Positions 1 through 8,627 of a DNA stretch of 26,910 nt are shown here, piece by piece. Both the position numbers and the translations under genes were made by a program. The notes beneath the pieces were generated by a model. The model did no database searches. It was not told the origin of the DNA and saw nothing but the letters and a program-made list of their open reading frames with translations. Every line of letters starts with the position of its first letter. Within the stretch, counting starts at the first letter, position 1. Source of the stretch: JAJDBU01 sp046756925 (GTDB taxonomy: Bacteria > Nitrospirota > Nitrospiria > SBBL01 > JAADHI01); contig JBHHXH010000034.1 of assembly GCA_046756925.1 (NCBI GenBank), positions 1 through 26,910 on the forward strand, read 5' to 3'.

Positions 1-310
1 TATACCTCAGGAATTTCACTTAAGCCACTGTCTCATTTCCAGGGTCCACTTCTGCTAAATACTTAGGAAATACATGTTGAGTAAGAAACTAGAACAGAGG
101 GGTTTAATAGCAGTACTAAATTACAAAGGTTTGAGAATATGAAATGAGCTATGCTTCTAGAAATATCTTCTGCGGAGATATACATTTGAAAACTTAGGAA
201 TTTTATGGCTTCCTAAATACAAACATTGTAATCACTTAAATCAAAAATAACTTATCGAAACCAGGATAACGGTCAAAATCCGTATAAATACAGACTTGAA
301 TAAGGACAAA
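1..310. other. AT-rich non-coding stretch after hisF
   Basis: No convincing gene is visible. By hand count the first 240 bases are about one third G+C, while the adjoining hisF coding DNA reaches about 65 percent in places. The words ACTTAGGAA (61-69 and 192-200) and CTAAATAC (55-62 and 213-220) each occur twice, and a 7-bp hairpin lies at 194-216. The his genes usually found at the end of such an operon (hisI, hisE) do not begin here. The stretch may be an ordinary intergenic region or the edge of a different DNA segment; the window end prevents a decision. Confidence 0.6.
194..216 (-). terminator. weak hairpin, possible end of his transcript
   Basis: TTAGGAA (194-200) and TTCCTAA (210-216) form a perfect 7-bp inverted repeat with a 9-nt loop, about 95 nt past the hisF stop. 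Read on the minus strand it is followed by the T-rich word GTTTTC. The stem is AT-rich and the T tract is short, so this is only a candidate intrinsic terminator. Confidence 0.25.
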
Positions 311-1075
311 TTAAAGTCGTACCGGCACACCCCGCTTTGCAAGGTAGTCCTTCGCTTCGTGAATGGAATAGGTTTGATAGTGAAAAATCGAGGCCGCCAG
401 TACCGCGTCGGCCTTGCCGACGGTAACGCCTTCATAGAGATGTTCCAGCGTGCCGACGCCGCCGGAGGCGATGACGGGGATGTGCACGCGTTCGCAGACG
501 GTGCGTGTCAGTTCGAGATCGTAGCCCGTGGTTTTGCCGTCCTGGTCCATGCTGGTGAGGAGGATTTCGCCCGCGCCAAAGTCTTCCATTTTGGCGGCCC
601 ATTCGACGGCATCGAGGCCTGCGGCATTACGCCCGCCGTGGGTGTAGACTTCCCAGGCAAGTGGTTCGGAGGACTTGCGCTTGGCGTCGATGGCGACCAC
701 AATCGTCGAGCTGCCGAATTGCCGGGAGGCCTCACGGACGAATTCGGGACGTTGGACGGTGGCGGTGTTGATCGACACCTTGTCGGCCCCGGCCGTTAAG
801 AGCATCTGCACATCTTCGACTGTGCGGACGCCGCCGCCGACGGTGACCGGCATGGACACTTCATCGGCCGTGCGCCGGACGATATCCAATAAAATCTCTC
901 GTTCATCGGATGAGGCGGTGATGTCCAAAAAGCACAGCTCGTCGGCGCCTTGGGCTTCATAGATTTTTGCAATCTCGACCGGGTCGCCCGCGTCTTTTAA
1001 ATTCACAAAGCCAACCCCTTTGACCACCCGGCCGCCTTTGACATCTAAGCATGGGATGATCCGCTTCGCCAGCAC
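311..1075 (-). CDS. hisF: imidazole glycerol phosphate synthase, cyclase subunit HisF
   Basis: The 254-residue protein is a full-length HisF (beta/alpha)8 barrel. It uses ammonia delivered by HisH to convert PRFAR to imidazole glycerol phosphate and AICAR in histidine synthesis. The start RIIPCLDVKGGRVVKG carries catalytic Asp11, and VAIDAKR carries Asp130; both catalytic positions known for the family are present. Phosphate-binding glycine loops are visible at GGGVRT (80-85) and near ASGGVGTLEH. The start is GTG and touches the TAG stop of hisA with no gap, so translation is probably coupled. It is the last recognisable gene of the run; hisI and hisE do not follow. Confidence 0.97.
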   Translation of the reverse strand: MLAKRIIPCLDVKGGRVVKGVGFVNLKDAGDPVEIAKIYEAQGADELCFLDITASSDEREILLDIVRRTADEVSMPVTVGGGVRTVEDVQMLLTAGADKVSINTATVQRPEFVREASRQFGSSTIVVAIDAKRKSSEPLAWEVYTHGGRNAAGLDAVEWAAKMEDFGAGEILLTSMDQDGKTTGYDLELTRTVCERVHIPVIASGGVGTLEHLYEGVTVGKADAVLAASIFHYQTYSIHEAKDYLAKRGVPVRL

Positions 1076-1801
1076 CTAGGTTTCTCCTTTCGCTGCGGCG
1101 ATGGCCGCCGGCAGAGAGATGCGTCCTTCGTAGAGGGCCTTACCGACGATGGCGCTTCCGACACCGGGAATCTGCGCGAGTTTTTGGATCTGCTCAATCG
1201 TTGTGATGCCTCCGGATGCAATGAGTGGGATCTTCACCACGCGGCTGACCGCTTCCATCAAGGCGAAGTTGGGACCTTCCAGCATGCCGTCTTTTTCGAT
1301 GTCGGTTAAAATGAGCGCGGCGACGGCGGCACTTTCCATTCGGACGGCCAACTCCGTGACCGCTTCTTTACGCTGCTCCGTCCAGCCCTGGATGGCGGCC
1401 CTTCCCTTTCTGGAATCGATGCCGACAAAGATTTTCTTGGGAAAGGTGCGGCAGCATTCTTCGAGCAGGTCCGGATCCTTTAGGGCGGTCGTTCCAAGGA
1501 TCACCGCCGAGACACCGGACATGAGGTAGCGGTCGATATGATCGCGTTGGCGAATGCCACCGCCGATCTGCACCGGTATCTTTACCGATTTGGCAATCTT
1601 TTCAACAATGCGAAGGTGGACAGGCCGTCCTGCGACGGCGCCATCCAAATCAACCAGATGCAAACGCTGCGCGCCCTCGTCGACCCATCGCAGTGCCATC
1701 TCGACGGGGTCTTCGGAATAGACGGTTTCGTTGTCCAGTTCCCCCTGGACCAGGCGGACACAGCGGCCGCCTTTGATATCGATTGCCGGAATGATGATCA
1801 T
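1076..1801 (-). CDS. hisA: phosphoribosylformimino-5-aminoimidazole carboxamide ribotide isomerase HisA
   Basis: The 241-residue protein is the HisA isomerase, the barrel paralogue of HisF, which opens the ribose ring of ProFAR to give PRFAR. The N-terminus IIPAIDIKGGRCVRL holds the catalytic Asp8, and FVGIDSRKG holds the second catalytic Asp (Asp129). Phosphate-binding loops appear as GGGIR (80-84) and ASGGITT. The motif LVDLDGA after strand 2 distinguishes it from HisF. Length is normal. It lies directly between hisH and hisF with no spacing on either side, as expected for a single transcript. Confidence 0.97.
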   Translation of the reverse strand: MIIIPAIDIKGGRCVRLVQGELDNETVYSEDPVEMALRWVDEGAQRLHLVDLDGAVAGRPVHLRIVEKIAKSVKIPVQIGGGIRQRDHIDRYLMSGVSAVILGTTALKDPDLLEECCRTFPKKIFVGIDSRKGRAAIQGWTEQRKEAVTELAVRMESAAVAALILTDIEKDGMLEGPNFALMEAVSRVVKIPLIASGGITTIEQIQKLAQIPGVGSAIVGKALYEGRISLPAAIAAAKGET

Positions 1802-2407
1802 CTACAACCTCGCAAAATTTTCAAGCAGTTGGCGTCCCAAGTGCTGACTCTTTTCGGGGTGAAACTGGCAGGCGAAGAGCCGTCCCCTTGTAACGGCGGA
1901 AGGGAAACGGACGCCGTAGTCGGTCCTCGTTGCAATCACCTCCCGTTCTTTCGGGTCGCCGTAATAGGAGTGGACAAAATAAAAATAGCTGCGATTCGGA
2001 ATACCCTTCAAAAAGGGTGTTTCTTTTTCGATTTCTATCTGGTTCCATCCCATGTGCGGCACCTTCAATTCGGTCTTGGAAAATCGAATGACTTGTCCGG
2101 GAAAGATGCCGAGACCGGGCCGCGCGCCGAATTCCGTGCCTTCCGCAAAAAGGATTTGGAGGCCGAGACAGATACCGAGATAGGGTTTTTCGGCTTCAAT
2201 ATGTTGTCGGATGGGGGCGAACAACTGAAGGTTTTCCAGGTTGGCCATGCAATCCGAAAAGGCACCGACGCCCGGCACGACAAGATGGCTTGACTCGGCA
2301 ACGACATTCGGATCACGCGTAATGATCGATGAAAAACCGGTGCGCTCAAAACTCCGCTGCACACTCCGAAGATTACCCGATCCGTAATCGACGATCACGA
2401 TATTCAT
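1802..2407 (-). CDS. hisH: imidazole glycerol phosphate synthase, glutaminase subunit HisH
   Basis: HisH is the class I glutamine amidotransferase partner of HisF. The chosen ATG at 2407 gives 201 residues starting MNIVIVDYGSGN, the usual family start; the open frame extends 11 codons further to 2440 but that would overlap hisB and adds a non-conserved stretch. The catalytic triad is complete: Cys80 in GICLGLQ, and His183 and Glu185 in QFHPEKS. The oxyanion strand VPGVGAF is present at 44-50. AAGGGG lies upstream at a rather long spacing. It starts 7 nt after hisB ends. Confidence 0.95.
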   Translation of the reverse strand: MNIVIVDYGSGNLRSVQRSFERTGFSSIITRDPNVVAESSHLVVPGVGAFSDCMANLENLQLFAPIRQHIEAEKPYLGICLGLQILFAEGTEFGARPGLGIFPGQVIRFSKTELKVPHMGWNQIEIEKETPFLKGIPNRSYFYFVHSYYGDPKEREVIATRTDYGVRFPSAVTRGRLFACQFHPEKSQHLGRQLLENFARL

Positions 2408-2414
2408 TGGACGA

Positions 2415-2999
2415 TCAAAGTTTCCCCTTGGTCGATGCAACGCCTGTTTGTCGCGGATCGATCTGCGTTGCTTGATCGAGCGCGCGTCCGAAGGCCTTGA
2501 AAATACACTCGAGGATGTGATGGGGGTCTTTGCCGTATTGCAGGTTGACGTGGAGATTGATTTTGCTTTGGTCCACCATCGAACGGAAGAAATGTTCGAT
2601 CATGTCGCAGTCGAAGTTTTTGATTTTTTTGCGCGGCATTTTCACATTGTAAACGAGGTAGGGACGGCCGGAAAGATCGACCGTGACTTGCGCCAACGAT
2701 TCGTCGAGTGGCACCGATGCCATGCCGAATCGGCGGATGCCCTTTTTATCGCCCCAGGCCTTGGCCAAGACCTCACCCAGAACAATGCCGATATCCTCAA
2801 CCGTATGATGGTCGTCTATTTCGACATCGCCCTTTGCCTGTACCCTCAGGTCGAAAAAACCGTGTTTCGCAAAGGCGGAAAGCATGTGATCCAGAAAGGG
2901 GAAGGGCGTGTTGACCTGGTAGTTGCCATTGCCGTCGAGATCGATTGCGATGGCGATATCGGTCTCTTTTGTCGTCCGCGTGACAGTTGCTTTTCGCAT
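2415..2999 (-). CDS. hisB: imidazoleglycerol-phosphate dehydratase, monofunctional HisB
   Basis: The 194-residue protein is the dehydratase alone, without the N-terminal histidinol-phosphatase found in the enterobacterial fusion. It converts imidazole glycerol phosphate to imidazole acetol phosphate. The two metal-binding motifs are intact: DHHTVED at 63-69 and PHHILE at 159-164, with an additional His in IEHFF. PFLDHML near residue 34-40 is also typical. A separate phosphatase must supply histidinol from elsewhere in the genome. It follows hisD after 3 nt. Confidence 0.97.
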   Translation of the reverse strand: MRKATVTRTTKETDIAIAIDLDGNGNYQVNTPFPFLDHMLSAFAKHGFFDLRVQAKGDVEIDDHHTVEDIGIVLGEVLAKAWGDKKGIRRFGMASVPLDESLAQVTVDLSGRPYLVYNVKMPRKKIKNFDCDMIEHFFRSMVDQSKINLHVNLQYGKDPHHILECIFKAFGRALDQATQIDPRQTGVASTKGKL

Positions 3000-3002
3000 G
3001 AT

Positions 3003-4283
3003 TTAGACCCGTATTTTAACCATGTTGGCATGGGCGCTCAGCCCTTCGACCTCGGCGATTCGGATCAGATGGTCACCGCTCAGTTTGAGTGCGCGTCGGC
3101 TGTAAGAGATGACGCTGCTTTTTCGGACGAAGTCGTCGACGCTAAGGGGCGAGAAGAATCGGGCGGTGCCGCCGGTGGGCAGGACATGGTTCGGGCCTGC
3201 GATATAGTCCCCCAAGGATTGCGGTGTTTCTTCCCCTAAAAAGATCGAACCGGCGTGGATGATCTTGTCGAGCCACATGAAGGGCTTTTCGACAAAAACC
3301 GATAGGTGTTCCGGGGCGATTTCATTCGCCATCGAGACGGCCGTCTGAAGATTCGGCACAATGAAGGTCACGCCGTTCTGCTTGAGGGCGGACTGTGCGA
3401 TTTTCTTCCGCGGCAGTTCGTCCAACTGCCGCTTGAGCTCCGTCATCACCTTCTCAACCAGTTTGGCCGAGGTCGCTAAAAAAATGACCACGGCGTCCTC
3501 GTCGTGCTCCGCTTGTGAGAGGAGATCCGATGCGAGATAGCGCGGATTGGCCTTGCCATCGGCGATGATCAAAAGCTCGCTCGGTCCGGCGACCATGTCG
3601 ATATCGACGATGCCGTAGACCAGCCGCTTGGCGGCGGCCACATATTGATTGCCCGGCCCGACGATCTTGTCGACCTTCGGAATGGTCTTGGTGCCATAGG
3701 CGAGGGCGCCGACGGCCTGCACGCCGCCGATTCGATAGATTTCTTCGACCCCGACGATGTCGGCGGCGATGAGGCAGTAGGGATTAGAGAGCCCTGCCGG
3801 CATCGGCGTCGTCATGACCAGGCGCGGCACGCCCGCGACCCGTGCGGGAATCGCGTTCATCAAGACGGATGAAGGATAGGCGGCCTTGCCGCCAGGCACA
3901 TAGAGACCGACTCGTTCGATGGGATGAACCCGTTGTCCCAGATAAACGCCATCTTTTTTGATGGAAAAGCCTTTTTGTTGTTGTTTCCGATGAAAGACGG
4001 TGATCCGTTTTGCGGCATAGCGGAGACTGCCCACGACCTTTGGGTCGGCGGACTTGTAGGCGCTTGCGATCGCTTCCTTGGTGACCCGCAGGGTCCTCGG
4101 CGTTAATTTCAAACGGTCGAACTGTCCGGTGTAACGGATGACGGCGCGATCGCCCCCTGTCCGGACGTCATCGAGTATGTTCCGAACCCGATTGTCCAAA
4201 TTTCCGCCACCCGGATCGAGGCGGTTTACGACCTTTTGAAATGCCCTATTAAACGGTTTGTCTTTATAATGAAATTTTTTCAT
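3003..4283 (-). CDS. hisD: histidinol dehydrogenase HisD
   Basis: The 426-residue protein oxidises L-histidinol to histidine in two NAD-dependent steps. Zinc ligands can be recognised as Gln257 and His260 in LSQAEHDEDA, Asp359 in GDYIAGPNH, and the C-terminal His in EGLSAHANM. The catalytic Glu-His pair is at 325-326 in IAPEHLSVF. YVPGGKAAYPSSV and VAGPSELLI are family hallmarks. ATG follows a weak AGGAT ribosome site. A 65-nt gap separates it from hisG, the largest gap inside the his part of the run. Confidence 0.97.
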   Translation of the reverse strand: MKKFHYKDKPFNRAFQKVVNRLDPGGGNLDNRVRNILDDVRTGGDRAVIRYTGQFDRLKLTPRTLRVTKEAIASAYKSADPKVVGSLRYAAKRITVFHRKQQQKGFSIKKDGVYLGQRVHPIERVGLYVPGGKAAYPSSVLMNAIPARVAGVPRLVMTTPMPAGLSNPYCLIAADIVGVEEIYRIGGVQAVGALAYGTKTIPKVDKIVGPGNQYVAAAKRLVYGIVDIDMVAGPSELLIIADGKANPRYLASDLLSQAEHDEDAVVIFLATSAKLVEKVMTELKRQLDELPRKKIAQSALKQNGVTFIVPNLQTAVSMANEIAPEHLSVFVEKPFMWLDKIIHAGSIFLGEETPQSLGDYIAGPNHVLPTGGTARFFSPLSVDDFVRKSSVISYSRRALKLSGDHLIRIAEVEGLSAHANMVKIRV

Positions 4284-4348
4284 CCAACGATCCTATTCTT
4301 CGAGTTGGCGTCAAGCGCGCATCATTTTGGGGCGTTTTATAGATTGTG

Positions 4349-5017
4349 TCAGGCTCTTTTGGCGGTAGCCGGGAGTTTCTTTATGTTTTTCTTCATGGAT
4401 CCGATCAAGGTTTGAAGTCTTGGATGCTTCAGTTTTAAACTGGCGCGGTTCACAATGAGCCGCGCGGAACATTCGGCGATTTCTTCGACAATGCTCAGGT
4501 GATGCAGGCGAAGCGTCTCCCCGCTGGAGGAAAGATCGACGATTTGATCCGCGAGGCCGACCATGGGGGCCAGCTCGATGGAACCGTAAAGCTTGATGAT
4601 TTCGATCGGTATCCCTTTTTCGGAAAAGTATCGTTCTGTGATATTGGCGTATTTCGTCGCGACTCGCCGTTTTGAGTCATGCCGTCGGGATTTCTTCGAA
4701 TCGTTCCCATGCGGTTGCGCCAAGACGATTTTACATTGCCCGTATCCCAGATCGAGCGGTTCATAAATATCGCGCATTTGTTCCAGCAGTAGATCCTTGC
4801 CTGCAATCCCTAAATCGGCTGCACCATATTCGACATAGGTTGGCACATCCGTCGCCCGCACCAAGAGGATCTTGATGCCTTTTTTCTTATCCTCGAAGGT
4901 GAGCCGTCGGCTCTTTGCTGAAAATCCTGCCGGAGAGATTCCCATGCGTTTAAAGAATGCGATGGATGTTTCAAGCAGCCTCCCCTTGGAAAGCGCGATG
5001 ACCAGCGGCCCTTCCAT
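4349..5017 (-). CDS. hisG: ATP phosphoribosyltransferase catalytic subunit, short HisG
   Basis: HisG joins ATP and PRPP in the first committed step of histidine synthesis. At 222 residues it is the short form: it stops after the two catalytic lobes and lacks the C-terminal ACT-like regulatory domain of long HisG. Recognisable parts are LVIALSKGRLLE at the start, EYGAADLGIAGKD, RVATKYANITERYF, and the PRPP loop DLSSSGETLR. Such enzymes need HisZ, and a hisZ gene lies at 20915-22216. A basic insert, GNDSKKSRRHDSKR, precedes RVATKY. The ATG directly follows the murA TAG and has a strong GGGAGGGG ribosome site inside the murA end. Confidence 0.96.
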   Translation of the reverse strand: MEGPLVIALSKGRLLETSIAFFKRMGISPAGFSAKSRRLTFEDKKKGIKILLVRATDVPTYVEYGAADLGIAGKDLLLEQMRDIYEPLDLGYGQCKIVLAQPHGNDSKKSRRHDSKRRVATKYANITERYFSEKGIPIEIIKLYGSIELAPMVGLADQIVDLSSSGETLRLHHLSIVEEIAECSARLIVNRASLKLKHPRLQTLIGSMKKNIKKLPATAKRA

Positions 5018-6274
5018 CTATCCCCTCCCTTTGACGCGTTTGATCGATGCGCCGACCTTCGTCAGTTTTTCTTCGATGGCCTCATATCCTCTATCGAGAT
5101 GGTAGATCCTCAAGACCTCCGTTTCCCCTTCCGCGATGAGACCGGCTAGGATCAAGGAAGCGCTTGCACGCAGATCGGAGGCCATGACGGGGGCTCCGGA
5201 GAGGGCCCGTATGCCTTTCACAACGGCATGGCTTCCTTCGACCCGAATCTGGGCGCCCATTCGCCGTAATTCTCCCACATGGTTAAACCGTGCCTCAAAA
5301 ACCGTTTCCGTGATGATGGAGGAGCCTTCGGAAACGGTCATCAGGGCCATCAGCTGAGCCTGCATGTCCGTCGGTAGGCCCGGATAGGCCGCCGTTTTCA
5401 AGTCAATCGCGTTATTTTTTCCGCCGGTGACATGGAGGGCGTCTTTTTCTTCTTTAATCGTTGTTCCGGAAAGACGTAATTCTTCAATCACGCTGGCCAG
5501 ATGGGCTGGATTGCATTTTCGTAGGCTTAGACTTCCTTTTGTGATCGCCGCCGCGACCATGAAGGTGCCCGTTTCGATTCGGTCGGGCATGATCTCGTAC
5601 GACGACCCAGAAAGCGCGGGCACGCCGTGAATCACGATCCGGTCCGTCCCTGCACCCGAAATACGTGCACCGGAGGCGTTTAGGAATTGGGCCAGATCGA
5701 CAATCTCCGGTTCGCAGGCCGCGTTTTCTAAAACGGTGTCGCCTTCCGCAAGGCTTGCCGCCATCATGAGATTTTCCGTTCCCGTGACCGTGGGGATGTC
5801 AAAATAGATTCTTGCGCCTTTTAACTTCCGTGCTTTCGCGTGAATGATGCCGTGCTCGATCTTAATTTCCGCGCCCATTTTTTTAAGTCCAGACAGATGA
5901 AGCTGTATGGGTCGCGCCCCGATGGCGCAGCCTCCGGGAAGGGACACATGCGCTTCCCCGCAACGCGCGATCAGCGGGCCCAAGACCAATATGGTTGCGC
6001 GCATGGTTTTGACCCAGGTGTAGGGCGCTTCGCAATTTTCGATATCCTTGACACGGATCGCACAGTGGCCGCCCTCTTCTGAAATGCTTGCGCCGATCTT
6101 CTGCAGAAGCCTCCGGAAGGTGGCCACATCGACCAGTTGGGGAACCCTCGAGAGAAGATGTTCCTCCGGTGATAAAATGGTGGCGGCGATGATGGGCAAG
6201 GCAGCGTTTTTTGCGCCGCTGATTGTGATGTTCCCCGAGAGCGGGGTTCCGCCTCTGATGACGATTTTATCCAT
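5018..6274 (-). CDS. murA: UDP-N-acetylglucosamine 1-carboxyvinyltransferase MurA
   Basis: The 418-residue protein transfers enolpyruvate from PEP to UDP-GlcNAc, the first committed step of peptidoglycan synthesis in the cytoplasm. Lys22 in SGAKNAALP and the active-site Cys116 in LPGGCAIGARP are both present, so this enzyme has the cysteine targeted by fosfomycin in the family. The two-domain EPSP-synthase-like layout and length are normal. The start overlaps the end of prmC by 8 nt and has a GAGG site just upstream. Its stop abuts hisG, linking cell-wall and histidine genes in one run. Confidence 0.97.
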   Translation of the reverse strand: MDKIVIRGGTPLSGNITISGAKNAALPIIAATILSPEEHLLSRVPQLVDVATFRRLLQKIGASISEEGGHCAIRVKDIENCEAPYTWVKTMRATILVLGPLIARCGEAHVSLPGGCAIGARPIQLHLSGLKKMGAEIKIEHGIIHAKARKLKGARIYFDIPTVTGTENLMMAASLAEGDTVLENAACEPEIVDLAQFLNASGARISGAGTDRIVIHGVPALSGSSYEIMPDRIETGTFMVAAAITKGSLSLRKCNPAHLASVIEELRLSGTTIKEEKDALHVTGGKNNAIDLKTAAYPGLPTDMQAQLMALMTVSEGSSIITETVFEARFNHVGELRRMGAQIRVEGSHAVVKGIRALSGAPVMASDLRASASLILAGLIAEGETEVLRIYHLDRGYEAIEEKLTKVGASIKRVKGRG

Positions 6275-7169
6275 GTGTGGACCTCGGCAGCTTTTGGATC
6301 TCCGCGATTCGTGGAATGCCGGCCCAATCGTTTATCAATGTCACCGTCAATCCGGTTTCCGATTCGATATGTTGTTTGAGCCAAGTGGCCTGGCCTGCAC
6401 CGAGTTCCAGCAAGAGCCTTCCCTCTTCCGCCAAGACATGCGGCGCATCGGAAAGAACACGCCGGTGGATGGCCGTGCCTTCTTCATCGGCAAAGAGGGC
6501 GGCGGCGGGTTCGAAATCGCGGACGTTTCTGGGAAGTGCCGGTTTGTCCGCTTCTGAAATATAGGGCGGATTACAGACAATGAGATCGAAAAGCAGTTCT
6601 TTTTTCCTGGCGAGCGCTTCCAGGAGATTTCCCCTAAAAAGCCCGATATTGGGGGCGGTGTCGAACTGTCCGATATTGATTTTCGCAAGCCTTAAGGCGG
6701 CTTCGTCTTGGTCGGCAGCGAAGATGAGGGCTGACGAGGGGAGGTGCGTCGCCAATGCCAGCGCCACGGACCCGCTTCCCGTACAGAGGTCGAGGATGCG
6801 TTTGGGCGTCGGGAAGATTTTGAGCGCCGCCTCGACCATCAATTCCGTCTCCGGGCGCGGGATAAATACGCCGGGCCGAATGTGAAGCGGTATTCCAAAA
6901 AAGGTGACGGTCCCGGTGATGTATTGCAGCGGTTCATGCGCCGCCCGTCGTTTCAAACCCTTCCAAAAACGGCTGTGTTCATCAGTCGTGATGGTTTTTC
7001 CCATATTACGATACAAGTCGATCCGTCTGCAGGAGAGGGATGCGGAGAGGAGGTGCTCCGTTTCCAGCCGGGCGGAGGGGAGGCCCTTTTCTTTCAAATA
7101 GGCAGTTCCTTCGCCGAGCAAATCGAAGACGGTTTTCCCTTTTACGGATGCCATAGCGCTTTGTGTCAC
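6267..7169 (-). CDS. prmC: release factor glutamine methyltransferase PrmC
   Basis: The 300-residue protein methylates the glutamine of the GGQ loop of release factors using S-adenosylmethionine. The SAM-binding motif DLCTGSGSVALALA is at 127-140 and the catalytic NPPY signature at 200-203, as in HemK/PrmC. The N-terminal helical substrate-recognition domain spans about residues 1-90. The GTG start overlaps the prfA stop in a GTGA arrangement, so enzyme and substrate are translationally coupled. The end overlaps murA by 8 nt. Confidence 0.95.
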   Translation of the reverse strand: MTQSAMASVKGKTVFDLLGEGTAYLKEKGLPSARLETEHLLSASLSCRRIDLYRNMGKTITTDEHSRFWKGLKRRAAHEPLQYITGTVTFFGIPLHIRPGVFIPRPETELMVEAALKIFPTPKRILDLCTGSGSVALALATHLPSSALIFAADQDEAALRLAKINIGQFDTAPNIGLFRGNLLEALARKKELLFDLIVCNPPYISEADKPALPRNVRDFEPAAALFADEEGTAIHRRVLSDAPHVLAEEGRLLLELGAGQATWLKQHIESETGLTVTLINDWAGIPRIAEIQKLPRSTHG

Positions 7170-8242
7170 GAATTGGCTCCCTGGGCGATCAAGCCATCGA
7201 TCATGGGGTCAATCTCGCCCTCAAGCATCTTTTCCAGTTGGTAGAATGAAAGATTCAGACGGTGGTCCGTAATCCTATTTTCCTTGAAATTGTATGTGCG
7301 TATCTTTTCGCTCCGTCCGCCGGTGCCGACTTTCGATCTTCTTTCCTCGGCGGCCTCCGCTTCCTGGCGTTCCCTTTCAATCTCCAGGAGTCGTGAGCGG
7401 AGCACACGAAGGGCCCGGGCGCGGTTCTTGATTTGCGAGCGTTCGTCCTGGCATGTGACGACCAGGCCGGAAGGGAGGTGTGTGATCCTTACGGCGGAAT
7501 AGGTGGTATTGACCCCTTGTCCGCCTGGGCCGGAGGAACAATAGGTATCGATCCGGAGGTCTTTTTGATCGATTTGAATGTCGACCTCTTCCGCTTCCGG
7601 GATAACGGCAACAGTGACGGTGGAGGTGTGAATCCGGCCGCTGGCCTCCGTTTTCGGTACACGCTGGACGCGATGGACGCCGCTTTCGTACTGAAGGTGA
7701 CGGTAGGCGCTCTTCCCCGATATCGAGAGGATGATTTCCTTAATCCCGCCGATGCCGGTTTCGCTCGAGGTGATCATTTCATAATTCCAACGTTTTCTTT
7801 CCACATATTTCGTATACATTCTAAGGAGGTTCGACACAAATAGCGCCGCCTCTTCTCCTCCGGTGCCGGCGCGAATCTCTAGGAAGAGGTCACGATTGTC
7901 ATAGGGGCTTCCCGGGTTCAAGACCGATTTGAGGGTCGATTCAATTGTTTCTTTCTTTTTCGTTAACATCTCCCATTCTTCTTCGGCCAACTTTCTGAAT
8001 TCGGCTTCCGTGTTTTGGTCCTGACGCACTTCTTCCGCTTCGGCGATTTGTGCGAGTACCGTTTTGTATGTTTCGTAGAGCTCCACCGTTTCTTCGTATT
8101 CGGCCCTTTTTTTGGTGATACGGATCTGCTCTGCCGGGTTTGCCAAGACCACGGGATCCAAGAGCTGGGATGTGAGAGACTCATATGTTTCTACGATTTC
8201 TTCAAGCTTTTCAATGAAGGAATCGGCTTTTTCTACAACCAC
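7166..8242 (-). CDS. prfA: peptide chain release factor 1 (RF1)
   Basis: The 358-residue protein ends translation at UAA and UAG. The GGQ hydrolysis loop is at 240-242 (SSGPGGQGVN). The codon-reading tripeptide is PKT at 196-198, matching the RF1 PxT pattern and not the SPF of RF2. The N-terminal coiled region (about 1-105) and the RAGTGGEEAALF motif are normal. The start is GTG at 8242 with an AAGGTG ribosome site 5-6 nt upstream. An intrinsic terminator separates it from rpmE, so it probably has its own promoter between about 8243 and 8312, although I could not identify a good one. The product is the substrate of the overlapping prmC gene. Confidence 0.96.
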   Translation of the reverse strand: MVVEKADSFIEKLEEIVETYESLTSQLLDPVVLANPAEQIRITKKRAEYEETVELYETYKTVLAQIAEAEEVRQDQNTEAEFRKLAEEEWEMLTKKKETIESTLKSVLNPGSPYDNRDLFLEIRAGTGGEEAALFVSNLLRMYTKYVERKRWNYEMITSSETGIGGIKEIILSISGKSAYRHLQYESGVHRVQRVPKTEASGRIHTSTVTVAVIPEAEEVDIQIDQKDLRIDTYCSSGPGGQGVNTTYSAVRITHLPSGLVVTCQDERSQIKNRARALRVLRSRLLEIERERQEAEAAEERRSKVGTGGRSEKIRTYNFKENRITDHRLNLSFYQLEKMLEGEIDPMIDGLIAQGANS

Positions 8243-8311
8243 TGTGACACCTTATGTGATTGGGAAGTGTTCGACGGCGTATTTCATGCCAGGGATAAGA
8301 CCGGTTTAAAT

Positions 8312-8334
8312 AAAAAAACCTGCCAACAGGCAGG
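8312..8334 (-). terminator. intrinsic terminator after rpmE
   Basis: On the minus strand CCTGCC, a 4-nt loop and GGCAGG form a GC-rich 6-bp stem (8319-8334), followed at once by seven T residues (the A run at 8312-8318 on the plus strand). This is a textbook Rho-independent terminator. It lies 23 nt past the rpmE stop and before prfA. Confidence 0.85.
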
Positions 8335-8356
8335 CTCCGGCGAGACCCCTTCGCGC

Positions 8357-8566
8357 TTATTTTTTTAAGAAATTTTGGTATTTTTTCTTAAACTGCTCGA
8401 CACGGCCTTCGGAGTCGACGATTTTTTGTGTTCCGGTGAAGAAGGGATGACATGCGGAGCAGATTTCCAGGCGAATGGATGGACTGGTCGATCGGGTTTT
8501 CAAAACGGAGCCACATGCGCAGCTGATTTCCACATCATAATATTTGGGGTGAATATCCGACTTCAT
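8357..8566 (-). CDS. rpmE: 50S ribosomal protein L31, zinc-binding form
   Basis: The 69-residue protein begins MKSDIHPKYYDVEISCACG, the usual L31 start. It has the zinc-ligand cysteines of the C+ form: a CxC pair in SCACGS and a CxxC pair in ICSACHPFFTG. The zinc-bearing form is normally replaced by the cysteine-free form during zinc starvation; no C- paralogue is in this window. It lies 61 nt after rho and before an intrinsic terminator, so rho and rpmE probably share a transcript. Confidence 0.96.
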   Translation of the reverse strand: MKSDIHPKYYDVEISCACGSVLKTRSTSPSIRLEICSACHPFFTGTQKIVDSEGRVEQFKKKYQNFLKK

Positions 8567-8627
8567 CTTCCCGCCTTTATTTGAGAACGAATGAGCGATA
8601 ATAGCTTAATTTTCGACACTATTCAAC

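Noticed and set aside
163..181. ATATCT/AGATAT hairpin in the left AT-rich stretch
   Set aside because: A 6-bp AT-rich stem without a T tract is expected by chance in such sequence.
1538..2293. 251-residue plus-strand open frame opposite hisA and hisH
   Set aside because: Antisense to genuine genes in GC-rich codon usage; no ribosome site or domain.
2448..3239. 263-residue plus-strand open frame opposite hisB and hisD
   Set aside because: It is the antisense shadow of two complete enzymes with intact active sites, and its protein has no recognisable features.
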